A stretch of 64,000 bases of DNA from Planomonospora sp. ID67723 (GCF_015711605.1 NZ_JABTEZ010000006.1:248001-312000); one strand, 5' to 3'; numbered from the stretch's first letter, positions 25,929 to 35,157 are shown. Notes: generated by a model not told the origin, from the letters alone. Numbers and translations: made by a program.

Positions 25929-27074
25929 ATGTCCGTTGAGCGTGTCCTGCCGAGCCCCGAGGCCCACGACCTGCTGGATCTGGTCCGTGACCTGATCGGC
26001 AAGGAGGTCGCGCCCCGCGCGGCGGCCGACGAGTCCGCCGCGCGTTTCCCCCGCGAGGTGTTCACCACCCTCGGCGCGGCCGGGCTCCTGGGCCTGCCGT
26101 ACCCCGAGGAGCACGGCGGGGCCGCGCAGCCGTACGAGGTGTACCTCCAGGTGATCGAGGAGCTCGCCGCGGGCTGGCTCGCGGTCGGCCTGGGCCTTTC
26201 GGTGCACACCCTGTCGTGCTTCCCGGTCGCGGCCTACGGCACGGACGCGCAGCGCGAGAGCCTGCTGCCGGCGATGCTCGGCGGGGAACTGCTGGGCGCC
26301 TACTGCCTGTCGGAGCCGCACTCCGGTTCCGACGCCGCGGCCCTGACCACCAGGGCCGTGCGCGACGCCGGCGGCTACGCCGTGGAGGGTGTGAAGGCCT
26401 GGATCACCCATGGCGGCGCCGCCGACTTCTACACGCTCATGGCCCGCACCTCCCCCGACGGGGCGCGCGGCATCTCCTGCTTCCACGTGCCCGCCTCCGC
26501 CGAGAACCTGTCGTTCGGCGAGCCCGAGCGGAAGATGGGCATGAAGTCCTCGCCGACCGCGCAGGTCCGCTTCGACGGGGTGCGGCTCGCACCGGACGCG
26601 CTGATCGGCGCCGAGGGGGAGGGCTTCCGCATCGCCATGGCCGCCCTGGACGGCGGCAGGCTCGGCATCGCCGCCTGCGCCGTCGGCCTGGCCCAGGCCG
26701 CCTTCGACGCCGCCGCCTCCTACGCGCGGGAGCGCCGCCAGTTCGGCTCCCGCATCGTCGACTTCCAGGGCGTCGGCTTCATGCTGGCCGACATGGCCAC
26801 CCAGATCGCCGCCGCCCGCGCCCTCTATCTCGAGGCCGCCCGCGCCCGCGACGCGGGCCGGCCGTACGGCACGCAGGCGGCGATGGCCAAGCTGTTCGCC
26901 ACCGACATGTGCATGAAGGTCACCACCGACGCGGTGCAGGTGCTCGGCGGTTACGGCTACGTGGAGGACTTCCCGGTCGAGCGTTACATGCGCGAGGCCA
27001 AGGTCCTGCAGATCGTCGAAGGCACCAACCAGGTCCAGCGCCTGGTCATCGGCCGCGCCCTCGCCAAGGGATAG
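25929..27074 (+). CDS. Acyl-CoA dehydrogenase
   Basis: FAD enzyme that introduces the alpha-beta double bond in acyl-CoA, 381 residues, the usual length. N-terminal helical domain (about 1-120), middle barrel with YCLSEPHSGSDAAAL and VEGVKAWITHGGAADFY, then C-terminal helices with RRQFGSRIVDFQGVGFMLADMA and VQVLGGYGYVEDFPVERYMRE. The catalytic Glu is in IVEGTNQ. The ATG at 25929 gives a family-like N-terminus; the frame open upstream is a shadow of the peptidase gene. Confidence 0.95.
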   Translation: MSVERVLPSPEAHDLLDLVRDLIGKEVAPRAAADESAARFPREVFTTLGAAGLLGLPYPEEHGGAAQPYEVYLQVIEELAAGWLAVGLGLSVHTLSCFPVAAYGTDAQRESLLPAMLGGELLGAYCLSEPHSGSDAAALTTRAVRDAGGYAVEGVKAWITHGGAADFYTLMARTSPDGARGISCFHVPASAENLSFGEPERKMGMKSSPTAQVRFDGVRLAPDALIGAEGEGFRIAMAALDGGRLGIAACAVGLAQAAFDAAASYARERRQFGSRIVDFQGVGFMLADMATQIAAARALYLEAARARDAGRPYGTQAAMAKLFATDMCMKVTTDAVQVLGGYGYVEDFPVERYMREAKVLQIVEGTNQVQRLVIGRALAKG

Positions 27075-27079
27075 CACCC

Positions 27080-27775
27080 GTGGGATCCGGCGGTTCGGCG
27101 GGGCCGGCCCCCGCCGCCGAGCGCATGATCGAGGTCCCCGCCGGGGTGGTCCACCTGCGGGACGAGGGCACCAGGACGAACTGGAGGGTCGAGGTCGCGG
27201 CCTTCCTGCTGGCGCCGCACCCCGTGACCCGCGAGCTGTACCAGGCCGTCACGGGTGAGGCCCCGGCGAGTCCGGCGGGGCCTCGGACGCCGGTGACCGA
27301 GGTCTCCTGGAAGGACGCCGTCCGGTTCTGCAACCTGCTCTCGGAGACGACGGGGCTCGACCGCTGCTACTCGCCGGGCGAGGACCCCGACGGGCAGGAC
27401 GTGGTCTGCGACCGGGAGGCCGGAGGCTACCGGCTGCCGTCCGAGGCGGAGTGGGAGTACGCCTGCCGGGCCGGGACCTCCGGCGTCCGCTACGGCGAGC
27501 TGGACGAGATCGCCTGGCACCGCGGGAACTCCGGCGGCGAGGTGCACGACGTGGCGACCAGGGCGCCGAACGCGTGGGGCCTCCACGACATGATCGGCAA
27601 CGTGTGGGAGTGGTGCTGGGACCTCTACGATCCCGGCGTCTACGGCCCCTACCGCGTCTTCCGCGGGGGAAGCTGGTCCGACCTGCCCCGCGGATGCCGG
27701 GCGTCGTGCCGCCGCAAGAGTCACCCGGCCCTCCGCATCGACGACCTCGGCTTCAGGCTCGCCCGATCGCTCTGA
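27080..27775 (+). CDS. SUMF1/FGE-fold protein without the FGE catalytic cysteine pair
   Basis: Protein of 231 residues with the formylglycine-generating-enzyme fold: VPAGVVHLRDEG, APHPVTRELYQAVTG, WKDAVRFCNLLSETTGLDRCY, RLPSEAEWEYACRAGTSG, GLHDMIGNVWEWCWDLYD and FRGGSWSDLPRGCRASCRR near the end. In true FGE this last block has two Cys spaced five apart; here the first is Ser, so sulfatase activation is unlikely. The GTG at 27080 follows the acyl-CoA dehydrogenase stop by five bases; an ATG at 27125 is an alternative. Function is unknown. Confidence 0.85.
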   Translation: MGSGGSAGPAPAAERMIEVPAGVVHLRDEGTRTNWRVEVAAFLLAPHPVTRELYQAVTGEAPASPAGPRTPVTEVSWKDAVRFCNLLSETTGLDRCYSPGEDPDGQDVVCDREAGGYRLPSEAEWEYACRAGTSGVRYGELDEIAWHRGNSGGEVHDVATRAPNAWGLHDMIGNVWEWCWDLYDPGVYGPYRVFRGGSWSDLPRGCRASCRRKSHPALRIDDLGFRLARSL

Positions 27776-27903
27776 CCCGATCGCTCTGAGGGCCGCGCCG
27801 GACCGGGACCGCGGGCGCTCACGGCTGCCGCCCGGGTTCCGGGGCGCAGCGGACCCGAACGGCCACGACCTGGGCGGCCGGGAGCGCCGGGACGTACGCG
27901 CCG

Positions 27904-28221
27904 TCAGGCGCAGAGCAGGGCGGGCTCCAGGGTGAACAGGCGGTTCAGGCCGGTCAGGCGCAGGAGGCGCCGGACGGCGGCCGGCACGCCGATGAGCTGG
28001 ACGGTGCCGCCGAGCTCGCGTGCCGTGTTGTTGACGGCGACCAGCGTGCCGAGGCCGCGGGCGTCCATGAACGTGACTCCGGACAGGTCGACGAGAAGCC
28101 TGCCGCCGGCGGTCAGCGCGCTCTGCAGGCGGGCGTGGAGCACGGGTGCGGTGGAGATGTCGATCTCTCCGCTCACCCGGTGGACGGCGGGACTCTCGTG
28201 ACTGATCACGGATAGGTCCAC
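27904..28221 (-). CDS. STAS-domain anti-anti-sigma factor-like protein
   Basis: Single STAS domain, 105 residues. VDLSVISHESPAVHRVSGEIDISTAPVLHARLQSAL and LLVDLSGVTFMDARGLGTLVAVN match anti-sigma factor antagonists. The phosphorylation site, usually a Ser after the Asp of the DS(S/T)G motif, is Ala here (DARG), so control by an RsbW/SpoIIAB-type kinase looks unlikely. The GTG at 28221 has a GGAGG about 7 bases upstream, which favours it over the upstream ATG (28296). Confidence 0.88.
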   Translation of the reverse strand: MDLSVISHESPAVHRVSGEIDISTAPVLHARLQSALTAGGRLLVDLSGVTFMDARGLGTLVAVNNTARELGGTVQLIGVPAAVRRLLRLTGLNRLFTLEPALLCA

Positions 28222-28526
28222 GCGGGACCTCCAATCGGGGCGAACGCCAGGCACCCTTCTTCGGGCACGGTATGACATCCTGCGGTCGGGCGCCACCGGG
28301 ACGGCGGCGCCTACGCGACTACCTCTATAGACGCGTTCGGGGGCGGGGTTGTTCCCTCGGGCCCGGGACGGCGCTCACCCCTTTCGGGCCGCGGGCCGCC
28401 GGTGCCGGGGCGCGGACGCCTGGGAGGGTTCGGAGCGCGCCCGTCCTGTGCGCGGCGGGCGGCGGGTGACGTGCGACGGAGCCGGATCGTGACCATGGGC
28501 CGGTCACAGGGCGTCCGGGATCACGC

Positions 28527-28532
28527 TACCTT
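28527..28532 (+). promoter_or_regulatory. -10 element for a leaderless Lrp-family transcript
   Basis: TACCTT lies 6 bases before the GTG at 28539 with no Shine-Dalgarno. Confidence 0.4.
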
Positions 28533-28538
28533 GGGCGG

Positions 28539-29009
28539 GTGGAGGAGATCGACCGCCGGATCGTGACATTGCTGGCCAAGGACGGCCGGATGAGCTTCAC
28601 CGACCTCGCCCGGGAGACGGGGCTGTCGGTGTCGGCGGTGCACCAGCGGGTGCGCCGGCTGGAGAAGCGCGGGGTGCTGCGGGGCTACGCGGCGCTGGTG
28701 GACCACGAGGCGGTCGGGCTCCCTCTCACCGCGTTCGTCTCCATCAAGCCGATCGACCCCGCCGCCGCCGACGACGCCCCCGAACGGCTGGCGCACCTGA
28801 GCGCGATCGAGGCCTGCCACAGCGTCGCGGGCGACGAGAGCTACATCCTCAAGGTGCGCGTGGCCTCGCCCGGCGCGCTGGAAGAACTGCTCAGCCAGAT
28901 CCGCGTCGCGGCCAACGTCTCCACCCGGACCACGGTCGTCCTCAGCACGCCGTACGAGCACCGGGCCCCCGAGCTGATCGAGGCGGGGTCCGAGGAGGAG
29001 AAGGCGTAA
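28539..29009 (+). CDS. Lrp/AsnC family transcriptional regulator
   Basis: Regulator of 156 residues. The N-terminal helix-turn-helix (DRRIVTLLAKDGRMSFTDLARETGLSVSAVHQRVRRLEKRGVLRGY) is followed by a RAM/AsnC ligand-binding domain (about 65-145, with GDESYILKVRVAS). It probably binds an amino acid and acts as a dimer or octamer. No metabolic gene is adjacent, so the target is unclear. Confidence 0.93.
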   Translation: MEEIDRRIVTLLAKDGRMSFTDLARETGLSVSAVHQRVRRLEKRGVLRGYAALVDHEAVGLPLTAFVSIKPIDPAAADDAPERLAHLSAIEACHSVAGDESYILKVRVASPGALEELLSQIRVAANVSTRTTVVLSTPYEHRAPELIEAGSEEEKA

Positions 29010-29074
29010 CCCTCCGGGCTCCGATCCTGCCGGGCTCCGGGCGGGACCGGTGCCCGCGGTCCGGACAGGTGGGA

Positions 29075-29317
29075 TCATGCGCGGGTCTTGGAGCCGCCCT
29101 TGGTCTTGTGCTTCTCGACGACTTCCTTCTCGGTCAGCTCCAGCAGGTCGTCGGCGGTCAGCAGGACCGCCGCCTCGACCTGGCCCTGCGGGTGGGTCAC
29201 GGACGACCGCTCACCGGCCGCGTCACCGAAAGCCATGATCGCGGCGACGGCCAGCGGGAGGCCGAGCGCGACGGTCAGGATGCGGAAGACGGTGGCGAGG
29301 GTGGCGATGGCGGTCAT
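29075..29317 (-). CDS. Small membrane-anchored hypothetical protein
   Basis: Protein of 80 residues with one hydrophobic segment at about 8-30 (ATVFRILTVALGLPLAVAAIM) and a polar C-terminus that ends in a Lys/Arg-rich tail (VVEKHKTKGGSKTRA). AAAGGA stands about 9 bases before the ATG, which supports translation. No family is recognised. It is flanked by about 340 bases of non-coding DNA upstream. Confidence 0.6.
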   Translation of the reverse strand: MTAIATLATVFRILTVALGLPLAVAAIMAFGDAAGERSSVTHPQGQVEAAVLLTADDLLELTEKEVVEKHKTKGGSKTRA

Positions 29318-29662
29318 TTCGGTGATCCTTTGCGGTCCTTCTGGGCGCCCCTTGGCTGGAAGAGCGTGGCCGCGGTTCGGCCTTTCGCTTTCTAGTAAGC
29401 CCGCCGGAGGTGGCGGGAGAAGTGCGCAAAAGGTGCAGGAAGGTTGCTACCGCCAGGAAGTTCTCAACTCCGGTGGTGTGCGGCCGATGATCTGCCCCCA
29501 CCCGTCGGCCCTTCCGGCTGCGGGGGCCTCTCATGCGGCCGGGCGCGGGGGCCCGGCGACCCCGACCGTGAGAGACGGCGGCCTCCTGCGGCCATGCGAG
29601 GCACGGCCGCAGGATCGGGCCCGCCGCTCCGGCGTGTCAGGCCGCCGTTCCCGCCCCTCGCG
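29318..29662. other. 345-bp non-coding gap
   Basis: It holds the promoter region of the small membrane protein on the minus strand, near the low-GC stretch around 29390-29460, and a hairpin at 29585-29613. No gene is seen. Confidence 0.5.
29585..29613 (-). terminator. Hairpin after the sugar operon
   Basis: A 9-bp stem CCTGCGGCC / GGCCGCAGG with an 11-base loop lies 50 bases past the kinase stop and probably terminates the ROK-controlled operon. Confidence 0.55.
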
Positions 29663-30634
29663 TCATGCCATGGCGTGGAAGCGGGCTCGCAGGCGGGCCT
29701 TGGCCTCCTCGCCCGCGCCGAGGGCGTCCAGGCCGAGGAGGGCGGCGCCCACGATCGGCGGGACGTCGGCGACGACCAGTTTGGCCTGGGGCGCCCGCTC
29801 GGCGAAGCGCTCCTCGAGCATCTCGCTCAGCAGCGGGTCGCGGGCGGTCAGCACGCCACCGCCCAGGACCACCTCCATCGGGGTGCCGAGCAGGTCCAGG
29901 CGGCTCAGTGCGACCACCGCGAGCACGGTGACCTCGTCGGCCATGCGCGCGATGAGGGAGCGCGCCACCGCGTCGCCCGAGGCGGCGGTCGCCATCAGCA
30001 CCGGCACGAGCTCGTGCAGCCTGAGGTGGGGCAGGTCGCCGAAGTGCAGGCCGAGGGAGACCTCCTCGACGGTGCGGGCGCCGAAGTGCTCGCGAACCGC
30101 GTGCTCCAGGGCGGTGGCCGGACCGCGGCCGTCCTCGGAGCGCACGGCGTGCCAGAGCGTCTCCTCGCCCAGTCCCATGCCGCCGCCCCAGTCACCGCTG
30201 ATCTTCCCGAGGGCGGGGAACCTGGCGATCTCGCCGGTGGGGGAGACCCCGACCGCGTTGATCCCCGCTCCGCAGACCACGGCCACCCCCGAGGGACCGG
30301 AGGCCCCGGCGCGCAGCAGCGCGAAGGTGTCGTTGCCGACGACCACGTTCCGGCCGTACCCCCGGGCGAGGATCTCGTCGCGGAGGGTCTCCTCCTCGAC
30401 CGGCAGGTCCGCCCCGGCCACGTACGCGGCCACATGGTCGGCGTACGGCGCGGCCGTCTCCGGGCCCAGCATGCGCCGTACGATCTCGCCGACCACGTCG
30501 ACCGCGACGCCCACTCCCGCGCTCTGCGGTTCGAAGGCCGCACCCCGGCCGGTGGCCAGGACCGAGCCGTCCTCGCCGACCAGCGCGACGTCGGTCTTGC
30601 TGTTGCCGCCGTCGACGGCCAGGACGGTCCTCAC
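29663..30634 (-). CDS. BadF/BadG/BcrA ATPase-family sugar kinase (N-acetylglucosamine kinase-like)
   Basis: ASKHA-fold kinase of 323 residues. The phosphate-1 motif VLAVDGGNSKTDVAL opens the protein, and VVCGAGINAVGV, ISGDWGGGMGLGEE and VVLGGGVLTAR follow, as in N-acetylglucosamine kinases. It likely phosphorylates the sugar released by the GH4 enzyme. The GTG at 30634 overlaps the stop of the GH4 gene. It is the last gene of the operon. Confidence 0.9.
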   Translation of the reverse strand: MRTVLAVDGGNSKTDVALVGEDGSVLATGRGAAFEPQSAGVGVAVDVVGEIVRRMLGPETAAPYADHVAAYVAGADLPVEEETLRDEILARGYGRNVVVGNDTFALLRAGASGPSGVAVVCGAGINAVGVSPTGEIARFPALGKISGDWGGGMGLGEETLWHAVRSEDGRGPATALEHAVREHFGARTVEEVSLGLHFGDLPHLRLHELVPVLMATAASGDAVARSLIARMADEVTVLAVVALSRLDLLGTPMEVVLGGGVLTARDPLLSEMLEERFAERAPQAKLVVADVPPIVGAALLGLDALGAGEEAKARLRARFHAMA

Positions 30635-31890
30635 GCGCTCGCCCAGGCCAGGTGCCCGCGGTTGGCCTCGATCAGGCGCCGGGCCAGGTCGTCGGCGAGT
30701 GAGGCCTGGCCGATGAGCGGGTGGGCCAGCAGCGCGTCGGCGACCCGGTCCTCGCCGCCGTGCAGCGCGGCCCGCAACGCCAGCGTCTCGTAGGCGGTGA
30801 CGTGCGCGATGAGGCCGGCGTACAGCGGCTCGACCGCCGGTACGGCCAGCGGCACGGCCCCGGCGGCGGTGACGGTGGCGGGCACCTCGACGACGGCGTC
30901 GTCGGCCAGGAACGGCAGAGCCCCGTCGTTGCGGAGGTTGACCACCTGGGTGTCGCCCCGGTCGCCGAGCAGCGAGGCGATCAGCGCCACCGCGGCCTCG
31001 GAGTAGAACGCGCCGCCGCGCTTGCCCAGCAGCTCCGGCTTGGTGGTGACCGACGGGTCGGCGTACAGCTCCAGGAGCTCGGCCTCCATCGCCGCGACCT
31101 CGGCCGCCCGCGAGGGCTTGGCCCGCTGCTCCTCCACCACGAGGTCGTGGGCGTAGAAGTAACGCAGGTAGTAGGAGGGCACCGCTCCCAGGCGGCGGAT
31201 GAGGTCCACCGGCAGGCCGACGTCGTCGGCGATCTCCTGGCCGTGCGACTCCAGCAGCGCGGGCAGCACGTCCTCGCCGTCGAGATGGACCGCGCGCTCC
31301 CAGGTCAGGTGGTTCAGGCCGACGTGGCCCAGGGAGATCCGCTCGGGGGCGACGCCCAGCTTGGCGGCGAAGCGGCGCTGGAAGCCGATGGCCACGTTGC
31401 ACAGGCCGATGGCCCGGTGCCCGGCGTCCAGCAGCGCCTTGGTGACGATGCCGACCGGGTTGGTGAAGTCGACGATCCACGCGCCGGGCGCGTGCTCGCG
31501 GACCTTCTCGGCGATGTCCAGCACCACCGGCACCGTGCGCAGCGCCTTGGCCAGGCCGCCCGCACCGGTGGTCTCCTGGCCGACGCAGCCGCACTCCAGC
31601 GGGAGCGTCTCGTCGACGTTGCGGGCGGCCTGGCCGCCGACGCGCAACTGCAGCAGTACGGCCTCGGCTCCGGCGACCCCTTCCTCGACCGAGGCGGTCG
31701 CGACGACCTTCGCCGGATGCCCGGCGTGCGCCAGCATCCGGCGGGCCATGCCCGCGACCAGGTCGAGCCGGTGGGCGTCCGGGTCGACCAGCGCGATCTC
31801 GGTGAGCGGGAGCTCGTCGCGCAGCCGCGCGAATCCGTCGATCAGCTCGGGCGTGTACGTCGAGCCGCCCCCGACAACGGCGAGTTTCAA
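30631..31890 (-). CDS. Glycoside hydrolase family 4 enzyme (6-phospho-beta-glucosidase-like)
   Basis: NAD- and metal-dependent glycosidase of 419 residues, the normal GH4 length. The Rossmann motif is KLAVVGGGSTYTPELIDG. FTNPVGIVT, CNVAIG with Cys164, and GHVGLNHLTW with His194 supply the metal site; PSYYLRYFY carries the presumed base Tyr. The start is a TTG at 31890 overlapping the upstream permease stop (TTGA), with GGAG 8 bases before. Substrate specificity within GH4 (6-phospho- or free glycosides) cannot be fixed; no PTS is nearby, so a free sugar is possible. Confidence 0.93.
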   Translation of the reverse strand: MKLAVVGGGSTYTPELIDGFARLRDELPLTEIALVDPDAHRLDLVAGMARRMLAHAGHPAKVVATASVEEGVAGAEAVLLQLRVGGQAARNVDETLPLECGCVGQETTGAGGLAKALRTVPVVLDIAEKVREHAPGAWIVDFTNPVGIVTKALLDAGHRAIGLCNVAIGFQRRFAAKLGVAPERISLGHVGLNHLTWERAVHLDGEDVLPALLESHGQEIADDVGLPVDLIRRLGAVPSYYLRYFYAHDLVVEEQRAKPSRAAEVAAMEAELLELYADPSVTTKPELLGKRGGAFYSEAAVALIASLLGDRGDTQVVNLRNDGALPFLADDAVVEVPATVTAAGAVPLAVPAVEPLYAGLIAHVTAYETLALRAALHGGEDRVADALLAHPLIGQASLADDLARRLIEANRGHLAWASA

Positions 31891-32783
31891 CCTTTTACTC
31901 CTGTCAAGGTGACGCCCTCGATGAAGACTCTCTGGGCGAGGAAGAATACGATGATCACAGGTGCCATGACGAGCAGGGTCGCCGCCATGGTGAGATTCCA
32001 CTGCACGCTGTGCAGGGCCTTGAACGACGCCAGTCCGATCGACAGCGTCCAGTTGTCCAGGTTCGTGGAGGCGTACAGCAGCGGGCCGTAGTAGTCGTTC
32101 CAGCAGTAGAAGAACTGGAACAGCGCCACCGCGGCGATCGCGGGCCGGGCCATGGGAAGGATGACGCGCGCCAGCGTCGTGAAATCCGAGCAGCCGTCCA
32201 CCCGGGCGGCGTCGGTGTAGTCCTTGGGGATCGTCAGCAGGAACTGCCGGAGCAGGAAGATGGAGAAGGCGTCGCCGAGCAGCATCGGCAGGATCAGCGG
32301 CCACAGCGTGCCGGTCAGCTCGGCCCGAGCCCAGATCAGGTAGACCGGGACGGCGACCACCTGCGGCGGCAGCATCATCATCGCGATGACCGCCAGGAAG
32401 GCGAGCCTGCGTCCGGGGAAGCGGAAGCGGGCCAGCGCGTAGGCCACCGGGATCGACGACAGCAGCATGAACGCGGTGCCCAGGCCCGCGTACAGCATCG
32501 TGTTCCCGATCCACCGCAGCAGCGGGGAACCGGTGAAGATCGTGACGAAGTTGTCCCAGTTCCACGTCTTCGGCCACAGCTCGCTGGTCAGCGCCTGCTG
32601 GTCGGTCATCAGCGCGGTGAGCGCGATGAAGAACAGCGGCGCGACGAACATGATCGCGAGTGCGAGGGCCAGGGCGTGGGTGGCGATCCAGTACAGGGTT
32701 CTGCGGCCCCTGGTGCCCGGGGCGCGCCGGGCTCGGGAACGGGAGGCCGGTGCGGGGGAGCGGGTGGCCAGTGCCGTGCTCAC
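31887..32783 (-). CDS. Sugar ABC transporter permease (MalG family)
   Basis: Membrane subunit of 298 residues. A basic N-terminal tail (about 28 residues) precedes the first helix (YWIATHALALALAIMFVAPLFF). The coupling loop is YTDAARVDGCSDFTTLARVILP. It overlaps the MalF-like permease (ATGA) on one side and the GH4 start on the other. No ATPase gene is in this operon, so a shared MsiK-type ATPase is likely. Confidence 0.94.
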   Translation of the reverse strand: MSTALATRSPAPASRSRARRAPGTRGRRTLYWIATHALALALAIMFVAPLFFIALTALMTDQQALTSELWPKTWNWDNFVTIFTGSPLLRWIGNTMLYAGLGTAFMLLSSIPVAYALARFRFPGRRLAFLAVIAMMMLPPQVVAVPVYLIWARAELTGTLWPLILPMLLGDAFSIFLLRQFLLTIPKDYTDAARVDGCSDFTTLARVILPMARPAIAAVALFQFFYCWNDYYGPLLYASTNLDNWTLSIGLASFKALHSVQWNLTMAATLLVMAPVIIVFFLAQRVFIEGVTLTGVKG

Positions 32784-33718
32784 GAGACCTCCCGGTCAAA
32801 GGCGCGGAAGCGGCGCAGCAGGATCAGTGTGAATGCCATCGACGCGGCGAACAGCAGCAGGGCCAGCACGCAGGCGTACCCCATGGAGTAGTCGCGGAAG
32901 CCCGCGTGGAACAGCCACTGGGGCAGGGTGAGCGTGGACATCTCCGGATAACCGGGCACGAAGGCGCTGCCGGGGGAGTCGGTGGAGCCCGAGGCGACCC
33001 GGGCGGCGATCATCGCCTGGGTGAAGTACTGCAGGGCGTAGATGACACCGGTGACCGCGGAGAACATCAGCACCGGGGAGATCGTCGGCAGCGTGATGCT
33101 GCGGAACTGCCGCCAGGCCCCCGCCCCGTCGAGCGCGGCGGCCTCGTACAGGTGCTTCGGCACGTCCAGCAGGGCGGCCAGGAAGATCACCATGGTGTTG
33201 CCCGCGCCCCACAGGCCCAGCAGGGTCAGGCTCGGCTTGGACCAGTCGCTGTCGCCGAACCAGTCGGGACCGGTGATCCCGACCAGTTCCAGGAACTGGT
33301 TCACCGGGCCGGTCGCGGGATTCAGCAGGAACACGAACGAGACCGTGCCGGCCACCGTCGGGATCAGCGAGGGCAGGTAGAAGACGGTCCGGAAGAAGCC
33401 CGCGCCCGCCTTCAGCCGGGTGACCAGCTGGGCCAGCCCCAGGGAGAAGAGCAACTGGGCGGGGACCATGAAGGCGACCAGCCACAGGGTGTTCCCGATG
33501 GAGATCAGGGCCCGCTCGTCGGTCAGGAGGTAGCGGTAGTTGTCCAGGCCGATGAACTCCAGCGTGAACAGGTCGTAGCGGTGGAAGGAGAAGTAGACGG
33601 TCGCGACCAGCGGATAGGCGAAGAAGACCGCGAATCCCACCAGCCAGGGCGACAGCCACACGAGGGCCCGCAGGCCCTCGCGGCGCCGTGCGCGCGGCGC
33701 CGCGAGGACTGCGCTCAC
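32780..33718 (-). CDS. Sugar ABC transporter permease (MalF family)
   Basis: Membrane subunit of 312 residues starting at a GTG at 33718. It has the hydrophobic start LVWLSPWLVGFAVFFAYPLVATVYFSF and the coupling loop YEAAALDGAGAWRQFRSITLP. About 95 bases separate it from the binding protein; this gap is rich in short CGTTCGCTGCGC-type repeats. The open frame running further upstream is a shadow of the binding-protein gene. Confidence 0.93.
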   Translation of the reverse strand: MSAVLAAPRARRREGLRALVWLSPWLVGFAVFFAYPLVATVYFSFHRYDLFTLEFIGLDNYRYLLTDERALISIGNTLWLVAFMVPAQLLFSLGLAQLVTRLKAGAGFFRTVFYLPSLIPTVAGTVSFVFLLNPATGPVNQFLELVGITGPDWFGDSDWSKPSLTLLGLWGAGNTMVIFLAALLDVPKHLYEAAALDGAGAWRQFRSITLPTISPVLMFSAVTGVIYALQYFTQAMIAARVASGSTDSPGSAFVPGYPEMSTLTLPQWLFHAGFRDYSMGYACVLALLLFAASMAFTLILLRRFRAFDREVS

Positions 33719-33813
33719 CGGTCGTTCACCGCGTCTCGTTCGCTGCGCGCCCGGCTCGTTCCCCCCGGTGCGCCGCGTTCGCTGCGCCGGGTCGTCTGGG
33801 TGCTCATCGAGGA

Positions 33814-35157
33814 TCAGCCCCCGGAGAGCTTCAGCTTGTCGTCGATGCGCTTGTCGACCCCGGCCAGGCCCGCGTCGAGGTCCTTCACCGAGCCCTTCTC
33901 CCACTCGGCGATGAAGGTGGTGAAGGCCTCCTGGTTGAAGACGCTGTTGACGTTCGAGGGAAGCGTGCTGGTCTTCGGGTGGGCGAAGATGTCGAGGAAG
34001 GTCTGGAAGTTGGCGTCCTTCTTCAGGTCCGGCGACTCCATCGCGGCCTTGGTCGTCGGCACGTTGCGCAGCGCGTTGGAGAGGGTGACCAGGCCCCGGG
34101 TGTCGGTGGTCAGATACTTCACCAGCTCCCAGGCGTGCTGCGGGTGCTTGGCGCCCTTGGGCACGCCGATCACGGTGCCCGCGGTGAAGCCGCTGCCGTA
34201 CAGCTCGGGCCTGTCGTCGGCGACGGGCAGCGGGGCGGTGCCGTAGTCGAGGTCCTCGGCGTCGTTGGCGATCATGGCGTTGCGCCACTCGCCGTCCAGC
34301 ACCATGGCGACCTTGCCCTTGTGGAAGGGGTGCTCGGCGCTCCACTCGTCGCCCAGGCCCTTGCGGAACCTGTCGAGCTTGTCGTGGCCGTACCAGTCGA
34401 TGAGCTCCTTCTGCCAGGTCAGGAGCTTCTTCCAGGCAGGGTCGGAGCCGATGGCCGAGGTGCCGTCCTCGTTGTACCACTTCGCCCCGACCATCGGACC
34501 CAGGTGGGAGGGGGAGTTCTCGTAGTACTGCACGCTCGGGATGAATCCGGCGACCTTGATGGTGCCGTCGGCGTCGCGGACGGTGAGCTTCTTGGCCAGC
34601 TCGGTCAGCTCGGACAGGGTCTTGGGCGGCTGCTCGCCCTTCATCAGCGCCTTGTTGTAGTAGAGGCCGTAGGCGTCGGCGAGCATCGGCATCGTGCAGC
34701 GCTTGCCGTCGAACTCGGTGTAGGAGCGCGAGGCCGCGGGCAGCACGCTCAGGTCGATGCCGTCCTGCTCGATCACCGGGGTGAGGTCCTGGAACACCCC
34801 GCTCCGGCACCACTGCGCCACGTTGTCGGTGGTGAAGGAGGCCGCGACGTCGGGCGCACTGCCGCCGCGGACGGCCTGGGTGATCTGGTCGTCCTGCACG
34901 CCCTTGGTGAGCTTGACGGTGATCTGCGGGAACTTCGAGCGGAACCCGGCGACGGCGTCCTCGAACGCCTTCACCTCGCTGTCGGCGGTGAAGCCGTGCC
35001 AGAGCTCGATGGTCGCGGCGGGCAGGGCCGCGGCGGCCGAGCCCGAGGCCTTGGGCTGGGAGCCGAGCGCGGGTGCGCCATCCTTGCCCGCGGTGCAGGC
35101 GGTCAGGGCCGTGGCCGCGACGGCGGCCACGGCGAAGGTGAGAAACCGTCGGTTCAC
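33814..35157 (-). CDS. Sugar-binding lipoprotein of ABC transporter
   Basis: Receptor of 447 residues. The signal peptide ends in lipobox LTAC with Cys21, so the mature protein is lipid anchored. WHGFTADSEVKAFEDAVAGFRSKFPQI and GLYYNKALMKGEQPPKTLSELTELAKK fit family 1 binding proteins. It is the first transport gene after the ROK regulator, which lies 38 bases upstream. Ligand is unknown; the neighbouring GH4 and kinase suggest a disaccharide or glycoside. Confidence 0.95.
   Translation of the reverse strand: MNRRFLTFAVAAVAATALTACTAGKDGAPALGSQPKASGSAAAALPAATIELWHGFTADSEVKAFEDAVAGFRSKFPQITVKLTKGVQDDQITQAVRGGSAPDVAASFTTDNVAQWCRSGVFQDLTPVIEQDGIDLSVLPAASRSYTEFDGKRCTMPMLADAYGLYYNKALMKGEQPPKTLSELTELAKKLTVRDADGTIKVAGFIPSVQYYENSPSHLGPMVGAKWYNEDGTSAIGSDPAWKKLLTWQKELIDWYGHDKLDRFRKGLGDEWSAEHPFHKGKVAMVLDGEWRNAMIANDAEDLDYGTAPLPVADDRPELYGSGFTAGTVIGVPKGAKHPQHAWELVKYLTTDTRGLVTLSNALRNVPTTKAAMESPDLKKDANFQTFLDIFAHPKTSTLPSNVNSVFNQEAFTTFIAEWEKGSVKDLDAGLAGVDKRIDDKLKLSGG

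Noticed and set aside
33719-33813. Another copy of the lnt-ppm1 repeat
   Set aside because: Only short CGTTCGCTGCG-type matches are shared; no extended alignment.
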